Numbered from the stretch's first letter, positions 8,189-16,710 are shown. The stretch: 32,306 nucleotides of DNA from Mesorhizobium sp. (GCA_004020545.1 SAQE01000064.1:1-32306); one strand, 5' to 3'. The notes: generated from the sequence alone by a model not told the origin. Program-made: numbers and translations.

Positions 8189-9082
8189 TTATTTGATCGG
8201 GGGACGCGGCAAAACGGCTTCGCCGGGCTCCATGACATAGGTGTAGTCGAGCGAGAACCACGGACCAGGAATATCCGCTTCGGTCGGATGGGGCTCCTCA
8301 TGACGAATGAAGTCGCCGGTCAAGGCTGCCGTGACACCGAACTGAACATCGGAGTCGATGTTCGGGTCGCTGGGGTCGAAGACCTGGGAAATCAGCGTCT
8401 TGTATCCATGCTTGAAGATCAGTGCGTGCAGGTGCGCTGGTCGGTACGGATGGCGTCCCTGAGCTTTGAGCAGGCGTCCGACCACGCCATCGACCGGTAT
8501 CGGATACCCGACCATCTTGACGGTCCTGAACCAGAACCGACCTTGCTCGTCGGTCATGAATTTGCCGCGCAAGTTCATCTCGGCCTGGTCCGGGTCCTGG
8601 TTTTCATAAAGACCGACGGGAGATGCATGCCAGACGTCCACTTCGGCGCCGGCAATTGGCTTACCGTCGCGGTCAACGACCTTGGCATGCACGAACAAGG
8701 GAGTGCCCGGCGTCTCGGATCGGATGATCGACCCGCCATTTTCGACTCGCGGAGAGTTGAGGCGCCAGAATGGGCCCAACAGCGACTGGGAGGTCTCAGT
8801 CTGTCCTCTGTCGCCATTGTTCAGCAGGCAGACGAGTGAAGACACGCCAAGAGAACCGGCCATCAGCACAAACTCGTTGTGGTGATCAGTATGCAGCTTC
8901 CCGATCTCATTCAGCATGGCTGTCGCCTCCCGAAACTCGACCTCCGTCAGTCGAACCTCGCGCACGAAGGCATGAAGATGCGTGACCATCGCCACGAGGA
9001 TTTCTCGCAGGCGGGGGTCTTCAGTGCGATTCATCACAGCGAGGACGGCTGGGGTCAGATCGCTTGCAGTTTTGATCACCAT
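8189..9082 (-). CDS. Intradiol ring-cleavage dioxygenase, hydroxyquinol/catechol 1,2-dioxygenase type
   Basis: This 297-residue protein has the N-terminal dimerisation helices of catechol-type intradiol dioxygenases (residues 1-100, with TDHHNEFVL) and the C-terminal catalytic beta-sandwich. The non-haem Fe(III) ligands are visible: Tyr159 (VGLYENQD), Tyr193 (VGYPIP), His217 and His219 (YRPAHLHAL). The spacing is very close to hydroxyquinol 1,2-dioxygenases, which open 1,2,4-trihydroxybenzene to maleylacetate. The start at 9082 has GGAGG eight bases upstream. It is the first gene of the leftward operon, behind a TTGACA promoter with a palindromic operator. Having meta-pathway-type enzymes downstream, with no extradiol dioxygenase in the window, is odd, and its real substrate is open. 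Confidence 0.9.
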   Translation of the reverse strand: MVIKTASDLTPAVLAVMNRTEDPRLREILVAMVTHLHAFVREVRLTEVEFREATAMLNEIGKLHTDHHNEFVLMAGSLGVSSLVCLLNNGDRGQTETSQSLLGPFWRLNSPRVENGGSIIRSETPGTPLFVHAKVVDRDGKPIAGAEVDVWHASPVGLYENQDPDQAEMNLRGKFMTDEQGRFWFRTVKMVGYPIPVDGVVGRLLKAQGRHPYRPAHLHALIFKHGYKTLISQVFDPSDPNIDSDVQFGVTAALTGDFIRHEEPHPTEADIPGPWFSLDYTYVMEPGEAVLPRPPIK

Positions 9083-9105
9083 GTGGGCTACCTCCCGATT
9101 TCCCC

Positions 9106-9134
9106 GACTATCCAAATAATCGATTATCTGTCAA
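9106..9134 (-). promoter_or_regulatory. Promoter of the leftward catabolic operon
   Basis: On the minus strand TTGACA (9134-9129) is a perfect -35 box, followed after 17 bases by ATAGTC (9111-9106), a weak -10. The start codon of the dioxygenase lies at 9082. The palindrome at 9116-9127 sits between the two boxes, a typical repressor position. Confidence 0.5.
9116..9127. promoter_or_regulatory. Palindromic operator candidate (left)
   Basis: ATAATCGATTAT is a perfect 12-base palindrome inside the leftward promoter. Its ATAATCG half recurs at 9283-9289 next to the rightward -35 box. The divergent GntR-family gene is the natural candidate to bind it. Confidence 0.55.
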
Positions 9135-9273
9135 GGCCGCCGCCGTGCATTCTCGCGGCTCCGAGAAGCCGAGAGGAACAGGATTTCGACATACAGTGCA
9201 TTGATTTGATTATGTTTTGTTTTCATAAAAGAAGCTAAGGCTTGGTTTTTTTGCAAATTTCAGCGCACTCAAG

Positions 9274-9300
9274 TTGACAGGAATAATCGTTTATTATATT
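9274..9300 (+). promoter_or_regulatory. Promoter of the rightward gntR operon
   Basis: TTGACA at 9274-9279 is a perfect -35 box. An AT-rich -10 candidate, TATATT at 9295-9300, follows at 15 bases, slightly short, with alternative registers nearby. The regulator start codon is at 9340. The inverted repeat 9283-9297 overlaps the spacer, suggesting autoregulation. Confidence 0.55.
9283..9297. promoter_or_regulatory. Inverted-repeat operator candidate (right)
   Basis: ATAATCGTTTATTAT has ATAAT/ATTAT arms and shares its ATAATCG half with the palindrome at 9116-9127. A further CGATTAG half-site lies at 9310-9316. The element starts three bases after the -35 box, as the left one starts one base after its own. 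Confidence 0.5.
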
Positions 9301-9339
9301 GATCATCGACGATTAGTTCGGGGAGCCTTGGGAGGAACA

Positions 9340-10077
9340 ATGGTACCGCATGACGACGGCGCATTTGCTCCGACGACAGAAGATGCTCCATCGTCTTCTG
9401 GCTTTCTCGATGACGGCAAAAACACAATTGGGAGCCAGCTTGCATCCCGTCTCCGTGAGGCGATCATCTCCGGCGAGCTTCAGGCCGGCAGCAAGATCAA
9501 TCTCGACAAGGCGCGCAAGACGTTCAACGTGAGCCTCAGTCCGCTGCGTGAAGGGTTGGCGCGGCTGATATCGGACGGTCTAGTGGAGTTCGAGGACAAT
9601 CGCGGCTACCGCGTTTCATCAATTTCCTTGGCCAATCTGGAAGAGATCACCACCCTGCGCGAAGAGTTTGAAGTCTTTGCGCTTCGCGAGTCCATGCGGC
9701 TCGGCGATGTGGAGTGGGAGGGCAACGTCATGCGCGCGCTGCATCGCCTTAACCGCACCGAGCGCGACGCGGCTCGGCCGGAGACACTGGAGCGCTGGGA
9801 AGAGCTCCACCGCGAATTTCATCTGACACTCATCTCTGGCTGCGGGAAGCCGATCCTGCTCCATTTCTGCAGCCTGCTGCTTAATCTTAACGACCGTTAT
9901 CGCCGGGTGTTTCTGACCCGCACGTCGGGTGACCGCAACGTCAGCCAGGAGCATAGTGAGATCGCTCAAGGAGCCGTCGCGCGGGATCTGGACTATGCGT
10001 GCGATATGTTGCGTCAGCATATCCACCGCACGGGAACCAACCTGCGCAATCACCTCGCGACAAAGGGGACCTTGTGA
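9340..10077 (+). CDS. GntR-family regulator with FCD ligand-binding domain
   Basis: This 245-residue regulator has an N-terminal winged helix (about residues 28-95: IGSQLASRLREAIISGEL, then FNVSLSPLREGLARLISDGLVEF and a wing at NRGYRVSSI). A helical FCD domain follows (about 100-235) with the usual histidine/acid metal-site pattern (HREFH, EHSEI, RQHIHRTG). FCD regulators sense small carboxylates and usually repress neighbouring catabolic genes. The start at 9340 has GGAGG six bases upstream. The stop overlaps the ATG of the next gene by one base (TGATG), so regulator and pathway are translationally coupled. It likely controls both divergent operons through the ATAATCG repeats; the inducer is inferred to be a quinate/shikimate-type acid or aromatic intermediate. 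Confidence 0.9.
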   Translation: MVPHDDGAFAPTTEDAPSSSGFLDDGKNTIGSQLASRLREAIISGELQAGSKINLDKARKTFNVSLSPLREGLARLISDGLVEFEDNRGYRVSSISLANLEEITTLREEFEVFALRESMRLGDVEWEGNVMRALHRLNRTERDAARPETLERWEELHREFHLTLISGCGKPILLHFCSLLLNLNDRYRRVFLTRTSGDRNVSQEHSEIAQGAVARDLDYACDMLRQHIHRTGTNLRNHLATKGTL

Positions 10078-10898
10078 TGACCGTCGCGACGCCAAGACCG
10101 GGCCTTGAACTGGGCGTGGCGCATTTTTCATCCATCGCGCTGCCGCCCAAGGAATTCGCCGTGATAGCTGCTCGGGCGGGTTTTGCGTCGATAGGGCTGC
10201 GTCTGCACCCCGCCTTTCCCGGAGCCCCTTTCTACGAGTTGCCGGTGGGCAGCCACAGTGCCCAGGAGTTCAAGACAGTTGCCGATGGCGAAGGCATCAA
10301 AGTGTTTGATATCGAGTTCTTCGTGATAGACGAGAGCTTCGTTGCTGCCTCCCATGAGGCGACCGTGGCAGCCGCTGCGACCATAGGTGCGCGCCGGCTG
10401 AGTGTTTGCGGCGATGATCGAGACGGCGGCCGTCTTGCTACAAACCTGTCTGAGTTTTGCGCCCTCGCGGCGCGATATGGCATGTCAGTCGACGTCGAAA
10501 ACATGGGCTGGCGGACGGTAAGGACCTTTCGCGATAGCGTAGCGGTCTTGAATGCCTGCGGAGCAGAGAACGCCGGTGCCCTTGTTGACGGGATTCACTT
10601 CTTCCGAAACGGAGCCTCGATCGACGAGCTTCGCGCAAATGCAGGGAAGGTAAAACACGTCCAGCTTTGCGACGTCCGCGGTCCTGCGCCCAAAACATCG
10701 GACGCAATGATCGCCGAGGCGAGAAGCGGCAGGTTCGCTCCTGGAGAAGGCGAACTCCCATTGAAGGACCTCTGTGCGGTAACCGAATACGGCGCTGCTA
10801 TCTCGGTCGAAGTGCCACTCGTCGGGTCGGTCGACCCGGAGGCACATTTAAAACATCTGCATGCCAGCGCACTGGGAATTTTGAAACCGGATCACTGA
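10077..10898 (+). CDS. Xylose-isomerase-like TIM-barrel protein, possible 3-dehydroshikimate dehydratase
   Basis: This 273-residue protein belongs to the AP-endonuclease-2/sugar phosphate isomerase TIM-barrel family. Metal-site residues typical of the fold are visible on successive strands: DIEFFVID, the glutamate in VDVENM, Asp/His in ALVDGIHFF, the histidine in KHVQLCD, and the glutamate in ISVEVPL. The same fold contains 3-dehydroshikimate dehydratases, inosose dehydratase and hydroxypyruvate isomerase. Its position between a catabolic regulator and a cluster containing dehydroquinase and shikimate-dehydrogenase homologues makes conversion of dehydroshikimate to protocatechuate the leading idea. 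That rests on context; sequence alone does not exclude an epimerase role. The ATG overlaps the regulator stop. Confidence 0.8.
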   Translation: MTVATPRPGLELGVAHFSSIALPPKEFAVIAARAGFASIGLRLHPAFPGAPFYELPVGSHSAQEFKTVADGEGIKVFDIEFFVIDESFVAASHEATVAAAATIGARRLSVCGDDRDGGRLATNLSEFCALAARYGMSVDVENMGWRTVRTFRDSVAVLNACGAENAGALVDGIHFFRNGASIDELRANAGKVKHVQLCDVRGPAPKTSDAMIAEARSGRFAPGEGELPLKDLCAVTEYGAAISVEVPLVGSVDPEAHLKHLHASALGILKPDH

Positions 10899-10944
10899 TC
10901 CGGCGCCGACGCGGCTTAGGCCGGTCAGGAGGAGGAAGTCTTAC

Positions 10945-11613
10945 ATGCGGTATACGTTCGATTTCGGTGCGGTCCTCGACCGCGCCCCGGAATTGCTATG
11001 GGGTTCGCTTGGAACGCTTGGCCTTGCGTTAGCTGGGATGCTCCTCGCACTCGTCATCGGGATCCTGGGCGTCGTTGCAAGGAGTTCCAAGAGCGAGATC
11101 ACGCGGGCTGCGGTGATCGTGTTCGTCGAGGTTGTGCGTAATACGCCATTCCTGGTGCAGATCTTCTTCATATATTTTGCCCTTCCTCTCATGGGCATCC
11201 GCCTCAATCCGACCGTCACGGCGATCATTGCCCTCGGCATCAATGGTGGGGCCTACGCAATCGAGATCATCCGAGGCGGGATCGAGAGCGTTTCGCGCGG
11301 CCAGATCGAGGCAGGTTTCGCACTTGGTCTTCACAAGGCGGACGTCTTCCGGCTCATCGTGCTCAAGCCGGCGCTGCGGGCGATTTATCCCTCGCTCACA
11401 AGCCAGTTCATCATGCTGACACTGACAACGTCTGTCTGCACGTCGATCGCCGCCTACGAGCTGACCTCGGCCGCTCAGCGCATTGAGTCTGACACCTTCC
11501 GCAGCTTCGAAGTCTATTTCACGGTGACCGCTATCTACCTGGTCATCTCAAGCCTGATGATGGGCCTCTTTGCGCTCATTTCTCGCCACTACTTCAACTA
11601 CCCGACGCGATAG
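10945..11613 (+). CDS. Polar amino-acid-type ABC transporter permease (HisM/GlnP family)
   Basis: This 222-residue inner-membrane protein has about five hydrophobic segments and the cytoplasmic EAA loop (QIEAGFALGLHKADVFRLIVL) that docks on the ATPase. The motif VEVVRNTPFLVQIFFIYFALP is characteristic of the His/Glu/Gln permease family. The start has GGAGGAGG upstream. It is the first of two dissimilar permeases, which should form a heterodimeric channel. In this operon the cargo is more likely a carboxylated cyclitol or aromatic precursor than an amino acid; that is inference from the neighbours. Confidence 0.92.
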   Translation: MRYTFDFGAVLDRAPELLWGSLGTLGLALAGMLLALVIGILGVVARSSKSEITRAAVIVFVEVVRNTPFLVQIFFIYFALPLMGIRLNPTVTAIIALGINGGAYAIEIIRGGIESVSRGQIEAGFALGLHKADVFRLIVLKPALRAIYPSLTSQFIMLTLTTSVCTSIAAYELTSAAQRIESDTFRSFEVYFTVTAIYLVISSLMMGLFALISRHYFNYPTR

Positions 11614-11622
11614 GAAGCAGCC

Positions 11623-12273
11623 ATGGGTCCCATCGGAGAAGATCAATTTTTCTTTTTGATGCAGGGTTTGAAATGGACCGTGCTGCTTGCGATCGTGGGC
11701 TTCATCGGTGGGGGGATATTCGGAATCCTGATCGCGCTCCTGCGCACCTCGAAGAACAAGGTCGCCCGGACGATCACCGCAGGGTATATCGGCGTCTTCC
11801 AGGGCACACCCCTTCTAATGCAGCTCTTCGTTGTCTATTACGGCGTTGCGCTGTTGGGCATCGACGTTAACGCGTGGATCGCGGTCGCAGTCGCCTTCAC
11901 GCTCCATGCCAGCGCCTTCCTGGGCGAGATCTGGCGCGGCTCCATCGAGGCTGTGCCGAAGGGCCAGACGGAAGCCGCCAACGCCCTCGGTCTGCATTAT
12001 GTCTCGCGGATGAAAGACGTCATTCTGCCGCAGGCCCTGAAAATTTCGATGCCGGCCACGATCGGCTTCCTTGTCCAGCTCACCAAGGGCACGTCGCTGG
12101 CAGCAATCGTCGGCTTCATTGAACTGACTCGCGCCGGCCAGATCATTTCAAACCAGACCTATCGTCCGCTGCTCGTCTTCGGGATTGTCGGTGCAATCTA
12201 CTTCATCATTTGCTGGCCGCTCTCCCATGCGGGAAGTGGCCTCGAAAAACGGATGGCGAAAGCTGCCCGCTAA
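11623..12273 (+). CDS. Polar amino-acid-type ABC transporter permease, second subunit
   Basis: This 216-residue membrane protein is homologous to the preceding permease: GVFQGTPLLMQLFVVYYG in the first third, an EAA loop QTEAANALGLHYVSRMKDVIL, and a following QALKISMPATIGFLVQLTKGTSL segment. It begins nine bases after the previous stop, so the two are co-translated. Together with the binding protein and ATPase downstream it makes a complete importer. Confidence 0.92.
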   Translation: MGPIGEDQFFFLMQGLKWTVLLAIVGFIGGGIFGILIALLRTSKNKVARTITAGYIGVFQGTPLLMQLFVVYYGVALLGIDVNAWIAVAVAFTLHASAFLGEIWRGSIEAVPKGQTEAANALGLHYVSRMKDVILPQALKISMPATIGFLVQLTKGTSLAAIVGFIELTRAGQIISNQTYRPLLVFGIVGAIYFIICWPLSHAGSGLEKRMAKAAR

Positions 12274-12314
12274 CCGCTTCGCTCGAAGCAAAACTCTTGA
12301 GGAGGAGAATAAGC

Positions 12315-13139
12315 ATGCATAACAGTCGTAGGATTTTTCTCGGACTTGCACTGGCAACTATTGCCTTCGCAACCGTTGGTACTGCCGCCGCCTCTGCGGC
12401 AACTGTAGAGGAAATCAAGGCAAAGGGCACGCTCGTGGTCGGCATCCAGGGCGACAATGCGCCATGGGGGTTCGTCAACACAAGCGGCGTGCAGGACGGC
12501 TTCGACGCTGACGTCGCCAACCTTTTTGCCAAGGAATTAGGCGTGAAGGTTCAATTCCAGCCGCTCGCCGTTGCCAACCGAATTCCGGCGCTTACCACCG
12601 GCAAAGTCGACATCCTGTTCGCAACGATGGCGATGACGGAAGAACGCGCGAAAGCAATTCAATACAGCAAGCCTTACGCCGCCAACACGATTTCGCTTTA
12701 TGCTGCCAAGTCCGACACGGTTACGAAGCCTGAAGACGTTGCCGGATGGGAGATCGGCGTTCCGAAATCCAGTTCGCAGGACAAGGCAGTAACGAACGCC
12801 GTCGGATCCACCGCAACGGTTCGCCGCTTTGATGACGACGCCGCAACCATCCAGGCTCTGGTCTCCGGACAGGTAAAGGCGGTTGGCGGCAACCAGTTCT
12901 ATGGTCAGCGTCTGGATGCGGCGAGTGCCGGCACGTACGAGCGCAAGATTAACTTTTTGACGACCTACAACGGCGTCGGAACCCGTCTCGGCGAGAAGGA
13001 CTGGAACGAAGCCGTCAACGCCTTCATCGACAAGATCAAGGCCAATGGTGAGCTTGCCGCCATCACGAAGAAGTGGATGGCGATCGATCTGCCGCAGTTC
13101 CCGGAATCCATTCCGAACATCCCGTTCACCGTGAAGTAA
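12315..13139 (+). CDS. Secreted solute-binding protein of the ABC importer (SBP family 3)
   Basis: This 274-residue protein has a clear signal peptide (basic start, hydrophobic core, cleavage expected after ASA near residue 28). The mature SBP3 domain follows: [55 protein letters not shown], then the second lobe. It captures the substrate in the periplasm. The start at 12315 has GAGGAGGAG upstream, the strongest ribosome site in the operon, fitting the need for excess binding protein. An upstream in-frame extension lies inside the permease gene and is not coding here. The ligand is unknown. Confidence 0.93.
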   Translation: MHNSRRIFLGLALATIAFATVGTAAASAATVEEIKAKGTLVVGIQGDNAPWGFVNTSGVQDGFDADVANLFAKELGVKVQFQPLAVANRIPALTTGKVDILFATMAMTEERAKAIQYSKPYAANTISLYAAKSDTVTKPEDVAGWEIGVPKSSSQDKAVTNAVGSTATVRRFDDDAATIQALVSGQVKAVGGNQFYGQRLDAASAGTYERKINFLTTYNGVGTRLGEKDWNEAVNAFIDKIKANGELAAITKKWMAIDLPQFPESIPNIPFTVK

Positions 13140-13158
13140 AGCCCAAATGGAGGGTTCC

Positions 13159-13920
13159 GTGCTCAATTCAGCAAAAGATCAACCGACGCTGATTTCCCTT
13201 GAGGACGTGCAGAAGTGGTACGGCACTTTCCATGCCTTGAAATCCATCAGTCTGTCGGTTCGCAAAGGCGAAAAAATCGTCCTCTGCGGGCCGTCAGGCT
13301 CCGGGAAATCAACGTTAATCCGCTGCATCAATGCCCTCGAAACGATCGAGGAAGGCAAGATCGTCGTCGAGGGTCAGGTACTGGACGGAAGCACCAAATC
13401 CATCGATGCTGTACGTCGCGAAGTGGGAATGGTCTTCCAGAGCTTCAATCTCTTCCCCCACATAACCGTACTTCAGAACTGTACCCTCGCCCCAATGCGT
13501 GTTCGAGGCACAAGCCACGCTGACGCAGAGCGACTGGCTCGAAAATATCTCGAGCGCGTTCGAATCCTTGACCAGGCGGACAAATATCCCGCGCAGCTGT
13601 CGGGCGGACAACAACAACGCGTCGCCATCGCCCGCGCGCTCTGCATGGAGCCGAAGGTCATGCTCTTCGACGAACCGACCTCTGCCCTCGATCCCGAAAT
13701 GGTGAAAGAGGTGCTCGACACCATGATCGGGCTCGCCCGTGACGGCATGACGATGATCTGTGTCACGCACGAAATGGGGTTTGCCCGTCAGGTCGCTGAC
13801 CGCGTCATCTTCATGGACTCCGGAGAAATCGTCGAAGAGGCCGAACCGGAGGTCTTCTTCCAGTCTCCCGAGCACCAGCGCACGAAAACCTTCCTCGGTG
13901 AAATCCTGGCCCATCACTGA
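13159..13920 (+). CDS. ABC transporter ATP-binding subunit (GlnQ/HisP family)
   Basis: This 253-residue ATPase has all motifs in order: Walker A GPSGSGKS (about residues 44-51), a Q-loop in [11 protein letters not shown], the signature [15 protein letters not shown], Walker [13 protein letters not shown], and the switch histidine in VTHEMGFA. It powers the two permeases upstream. I chose the GTG at 13159 because GGAGG sits five bases before it. An ATG at 13147 would add four residues but contains that GGAGG within its own codons. The gene follows the binding-protein gene by about 20 bases. Confidence 0.93.
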   Translation: MLNSAKDQPTLISLEDVQKWYGTFHALKSISLSVRKGEKIVLCGPSGSGKSTLIRCINALETIEEGKIVVEGQVLDGSTKSIDAVRREVGMVFQSFNLFPHITVLQNCTLAPMRVRGTSHADAERLARKYLERVRILDQADKYPAQLSGGQQQRVAIARALCMEPKVMLFDEPTSALDPEMVKEVLDTMIGLARDGMTMICVTHEMGFARQVADRVIFMDSGEIVEEAEPEVFFQSPEHQRTKTFLGEILAHH

Positions 13921-13932
13921 CTTTCGCAAGCG

Positions 13933-14799
13933 ATGCCAATGCACGACAAGAAATTCCTCGTGGGACTGATCGGTGCCGACATCCAAATGTCAAAGTCCCC
14001 GGCCCTCCACGAAACGGAGGGGCGACGCCAAGGCCTTGATTACCGTTACGAGCTTCTCGACTTCGCCGAGCGAGGCCTTCCCGCCTCCGCGCTGCCGGAC
14101 CTCCTAGACGAGGAAGAGCAGCGCGGTTTTGCCGGCAGCAACATTACACATCCGTGCAAGCAGACGGTGATCGCCCACCTCAATCGCCTTTCCGAGGATG
14201 CAAAGATGCTCGGTGCGGTCAACACCGTGGTCTTCCGCAACGGCGAAAGGATCGGCCACAACACTGATTGGTACGGTTTCTACGAGAATTTCCAGCGCGG
14301 CCTTCCGGACGTCGCGAAGTCGCATGCCGTCCTGCTTGGCGCCGGCGGTGCCGGTGTCGCCGTGGCGCATGCCGCCATCAAGCTCGGTATTGAGAGATTA
14401 TCGATCTTTGACCAGGATGCAAAACGGGCAGAAACCTTAGCTCGGCAGTTGAACGATCGGTTCTTGAGGGATTGCGCGCGTGCCACGACGAATGTCGGCA
14501 GCGCCCTGCGCTCCGCGGACGGCCTCATCCACGCGACGCCGACGGGTATGAAGAGCCATCCTGGTTTGCCGATCGATCCGGAATGGCTTCTGCCACGGCA
14601 TTGGGTCGCCGACATTGTCTATATGCCGCTCGTCACAGAGCTCCTTGCTCTCGCCGAAAGAAAAGGCTGCCGGACCCTTCGGGGCGGCGGCATGACCGTC
14701 TACCAGGCAGCAGCGGCTTTCGAATTGTTCACCGGGATAGCACCCGACGCAGAGCGCATGTCCCGTCACTTTATGGACCTATGCCGCCTGTCCGCTTGA
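13933..14799 (+). CDS. Quinate/shikimate dehydrogenase-like enzyme (AroE superfamily)
   Basis: This 288-residue oxidoreductase has SKSPALHE (substrate serines, residues 20-27), SNITHPCKQ with the catalytic lysine near 76, AVNTVV, HNTDW with the catalytic aspartate near 112, and the dinucleotide loop GAGGAG (136-141). The block after the second strand reads LSIFDQDAKRA; an aspartate there, instead of the NRT of biosynthetic AroE, suggests NAD and not NADP use, as in catabolic quinate/shikimate dehydrogenases. It starts 12 bases after the ATPase stop. The likely role is oxidation of quinate to dehydroquinate and/or shikimate to dehydroshikimate. It is unlikely to be the housekeeping aroE because of its operon. 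Confidence 0.88.
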   Translation: MPMHDKKFLVGLIGADIQMSKSPALHETEGRRQGLDYRYELLDFAERGLPASALPDLLDEEEQRGFAGSNITHPCKQTVIAHLNRLSEDAKMLGAVNTVVFRNGERIGHNTDWYGFYENFQRGLPDVAKSHAVLLGAGGAGVAVAHAAIKLGIERLSIFDQDAKRAETLARQLNDRFLRDCARATTNVGSALRSADGLIHATPTGMKSHPGLPIDPEWLLPRHWVADIVYMPLVTELLALAERKGCRTLRGGGMTVYQAAAAFELFTGIAPDAERMSRHFMDLCRLSA

Positions 14800-14813
14800 T
14801 GGGGAGATCCCAA

Positions 14814-15182
14814 ATGCCGCATATCATCATCGATTATAGCAGGGGCGCAGGCGAGCATGTAGCCATGGACCGACTGACGCTGACCGTGCATCGCTGCGTT
14901 CGCGATGGCGGCCTTGTGAAACCTTCCGCCGTGCGCACGCTTGCGCGGGAGGCGACATACTCCTGCGTGGGCGATGAACATGTCGATCATCATTTCATCC
15001 AAATCATCGTGCGGATGGCACCGGGTCGTACTGCAGAGACCAAGCAGAAGCTTCTTACTGCCGTTCTCGAGGCCGCGCGGACGATCGCCGCGCCTGCTCT
15101 CGATGCTGGAAGGCTCGGCTTGCGCGCAGATCTCTACGAGTCGGACCCTGATTTTGCTGTTCAAGCAATCGCGTTCGTCTGA
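14814..15182 (+). CDS. HpaF-like 5-carboxymethyl-2-hydroxymuconate isomerase (tautomerase)
   Basis: This 122-residue protein begins MPHIIIDYS. After removal of Met the N-terminal proline becomes the catalytic base of the tautomerase superfamily, and the length and the HFIQIIVRMAPGR core fit the CHMI branch. It isomerises 2-hydroxymuconate-type products. The ATG at 14814 has GGGGAG seven bases upstream and must be the start, because the proline has to follow Met directly. An upstream in-frame extension overlaps the dehydrogenase gene and is spurious. Together with the HpaH- and HpaI-like genes of the divergent operon it gives three consecutive meta-pathway activities. Confidence 0.82.
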   Translation: MPHIIIDYSRGAGEHVAMDRLTLTVHRCVRDGGLVKPSAVRTLAREATYSCVGDEHVDHHFIQIIVRMAPGRTAETKQKLLTAVLEAARTIAAPALDAGRLGLRADLYESDPDFAVQAIAFV

Positions 15183-15215
15183 CCAGAACAGCGTGCTCAA
15201 GAAGGACACTATACT

Positions 15216-15665
15216 ATGAGCCTGATCTACGTTCTCAATGGACCAAACCTCAATCTGCTTGGCAAACGCCAGCCACATATCTACGGGCATGAAACGCTCG
15301 CAGACGTAGAGGCGGACTGCCGCAAGCTGGCAGCCGAACTCGGCCATGAAATCCGCTTTCATCAGAGCAACCGGGAATACGAGATCATCGATTGGATTCA
15401 TGAGGCGCGCGAGGACGGTGCGGGCATCGTCATCAATCCGGCGGCCTTCACCCATACCTCACTCGCCATCCTTGACGCTCTGAACACATTTGAAGGGCCT
15501 GTGATCGAGATCCACATCTCCAATGTGCACAAGCGCGAAAGCTTCCGACACCATTCGTTCGTTTCGCACCGCGCGGACGGCGTCATTTGCGGCCTTGGAA
15601 CGGAAGGATACCAGCTTGCCATCCGACGCGCGGCGACAATGATCAAGGCGGCGGGCAAGGGCTGA
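15216..15665 (+). CDS. aroQ: Type II 3-dehydroquinate dehydratase
   Basis: This 149-residue enzyme interconverts 3-dehydroquinate and 3-dehydroshikimate. Family features are complete: [12 protein letters not shown] at the start, the flexible active-site loop with Arg18 and Tyr23 (HIYG), [27 protein letters not shown] with Asn74 and His80, [11 protein letters not shown] with His100, and a following Arg111. The usual REPEIYG of the loop reads RQPHIYG here. Being in a catabolic operon, it is probably the degradative isoenzyme and not the biosynthetic one. Starts 33 bases after the tautomerase gene. Confidence 0.93.
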   Translation: MSLIYVLNGPNLNLLGKRQPHIYGHETLADVEADCRKLAAELGHEIRFHQSNREYEIIDWIHEAREDGAGIVINPAAFTHTSLAILDALNTFEGPVIEIHISNVHKRESFRHHSFVSHRADGVICGLGTEGYQLAIRRAATMIKAAGKG

Positions 15666-15672
15666 GGAGACC

Positions 15673-16710
15673 ATGACCCAACGGGTTAAGCTGGCCGTAG
15701 TTGGGGCAGGCCTCATCGGTAAGCGCCATATTCAGCACGTCCTGGCCGAGCCCTCGGCGCAACTCAGTGCCGTGGTCGATCCCACGCCGGTTGGCGAGAC
15801 CATTGCCAAGGAAGCCAGCGTGAAGTGGTTTCCAAGCTTCGCGGACATGATTGCCGCAGACCGACCTGATGGGATCATCGTGGCTACGCCCAACCCGGCT
15901 CACGTCCAGAACGGGTTGGAAGCCGTTGAAGCCGGCATTCCCGCACTCATCGAGAAGCCTATCGCCGACGACATTATATCCGGGGAAAAGCTGATCGCAG
16001 CGGCTGAGGCAAAAGGTGTTCCTCTTTTGACCGGTCATCACCGCCGACACAATCCGGTGATGCAGAAGGCAAAGGAAATCATCGAAAGCGGAAAGCTCGG
16101 CCGCGTTCTTGTTGCCAATGCGATGTTCTGGCTATTCAAACCCGACGACTACTTCGACATCTCGTGGCGTCGTGAGCGCGGTGCGGGGCCGGTTTTCCTC
16201 AATCTCATCCACGATGTCGATAATCTGCGCTACCTTTTCGGCGATGTGGCTGCGGTTCAGGCACGCGAGTCCAACGCGGTGCGCGGCAACGCAGTTGAGG
16301 AAACGGCTGTGATCCTGATTGAGTTCAAGAATGGAGTGTTGGGAACTGCGACAGTCTCGGACGCGGTGGTCGCACCGTGGAGCTGGGAGATGACAACCGG
16401 AGAGAATCCGGCTTACCCCAAAACCGAGCAATCCTGTTACATGATCGGAGGAACGCACGGGTCGCTGGCTGTTCCGTCGCTCGAGGTCTGGCGCAATCCT
16501 GGTAAACGGAGTTGGTGGGAACCATTTGACCAAACGCGTATCGAGGTCGACGACGAGGACCCGCTCGTTCTGCAGATCAGGCAATTCTGCAAGGTGATCC
16601 GCGGAGACGAACCGCCGCTTGTCAGCGGGTGTGAGGGGCTCAAAACCTTGAGGGTAGTCGATGCGGTAAAACGCTCGGCGGCAACGGGAGAACGTATCGA
16701 GTTGAACTGA
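15673..16710 (+). CDS. Gfo/Idh/MocA-family NAD(P)-dependent oxidoreductase
   Basis: This 345-residue protein has an N-terminal Rossmann fold (VVGAGLIGKRH, residues 9-19), the IEKPIAD motif with the conserved lysine, and the C-terminal substrate domain with GHHRRHNP and LIHDVDNLRYLFGD. Family members oxidise cyclitols, sugars and related polyols. As last gene of the operon, starting eight bases after aroQ, it could oxidise an alternative entry substrate (a quinate or shikimate isomer, or an inositol-like acid) into the pathway. No sequence motif fixes the substrate. There is no obvious terminator just after its stop. Confidence 0.88.
   Translation: MTQRVKLAVVGAGLIGKRHIQHVLAEPSAQLSAVVDPTPVGETIAKEASVKWFPSFADMIAADRPDGIIVATPNPAHVQNGLEAVEAGIPALIEKPIADDIISGEKLIAAAEAKGVPLLTGHHRRHNPVMQKAKEIIESGKLGRVLVANAMFWLFKPDDYFDISWRRERGAGPVFLNLIHDVDNLRYLFGDVAAVQARESNAVRGNAVEETAVILIEFKNGVLGTATVSDAVVAPWSWEMTTGENPAYPKTEQSCYMIGGTHGSLAVPSLEVWRNPGKRSWWEPFDQTRIEVDDEDPLVLQIRQFCKVIRGDEPPLVSGCEGLKTLRVVDAVKRSAATGERIELN

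Noticed and set aside
13315-13986. 223-codon minus-strand frame opposite the ABC ATPase
   Set aside because: Shadow of an intact ATPase with all motifs on the other strand.
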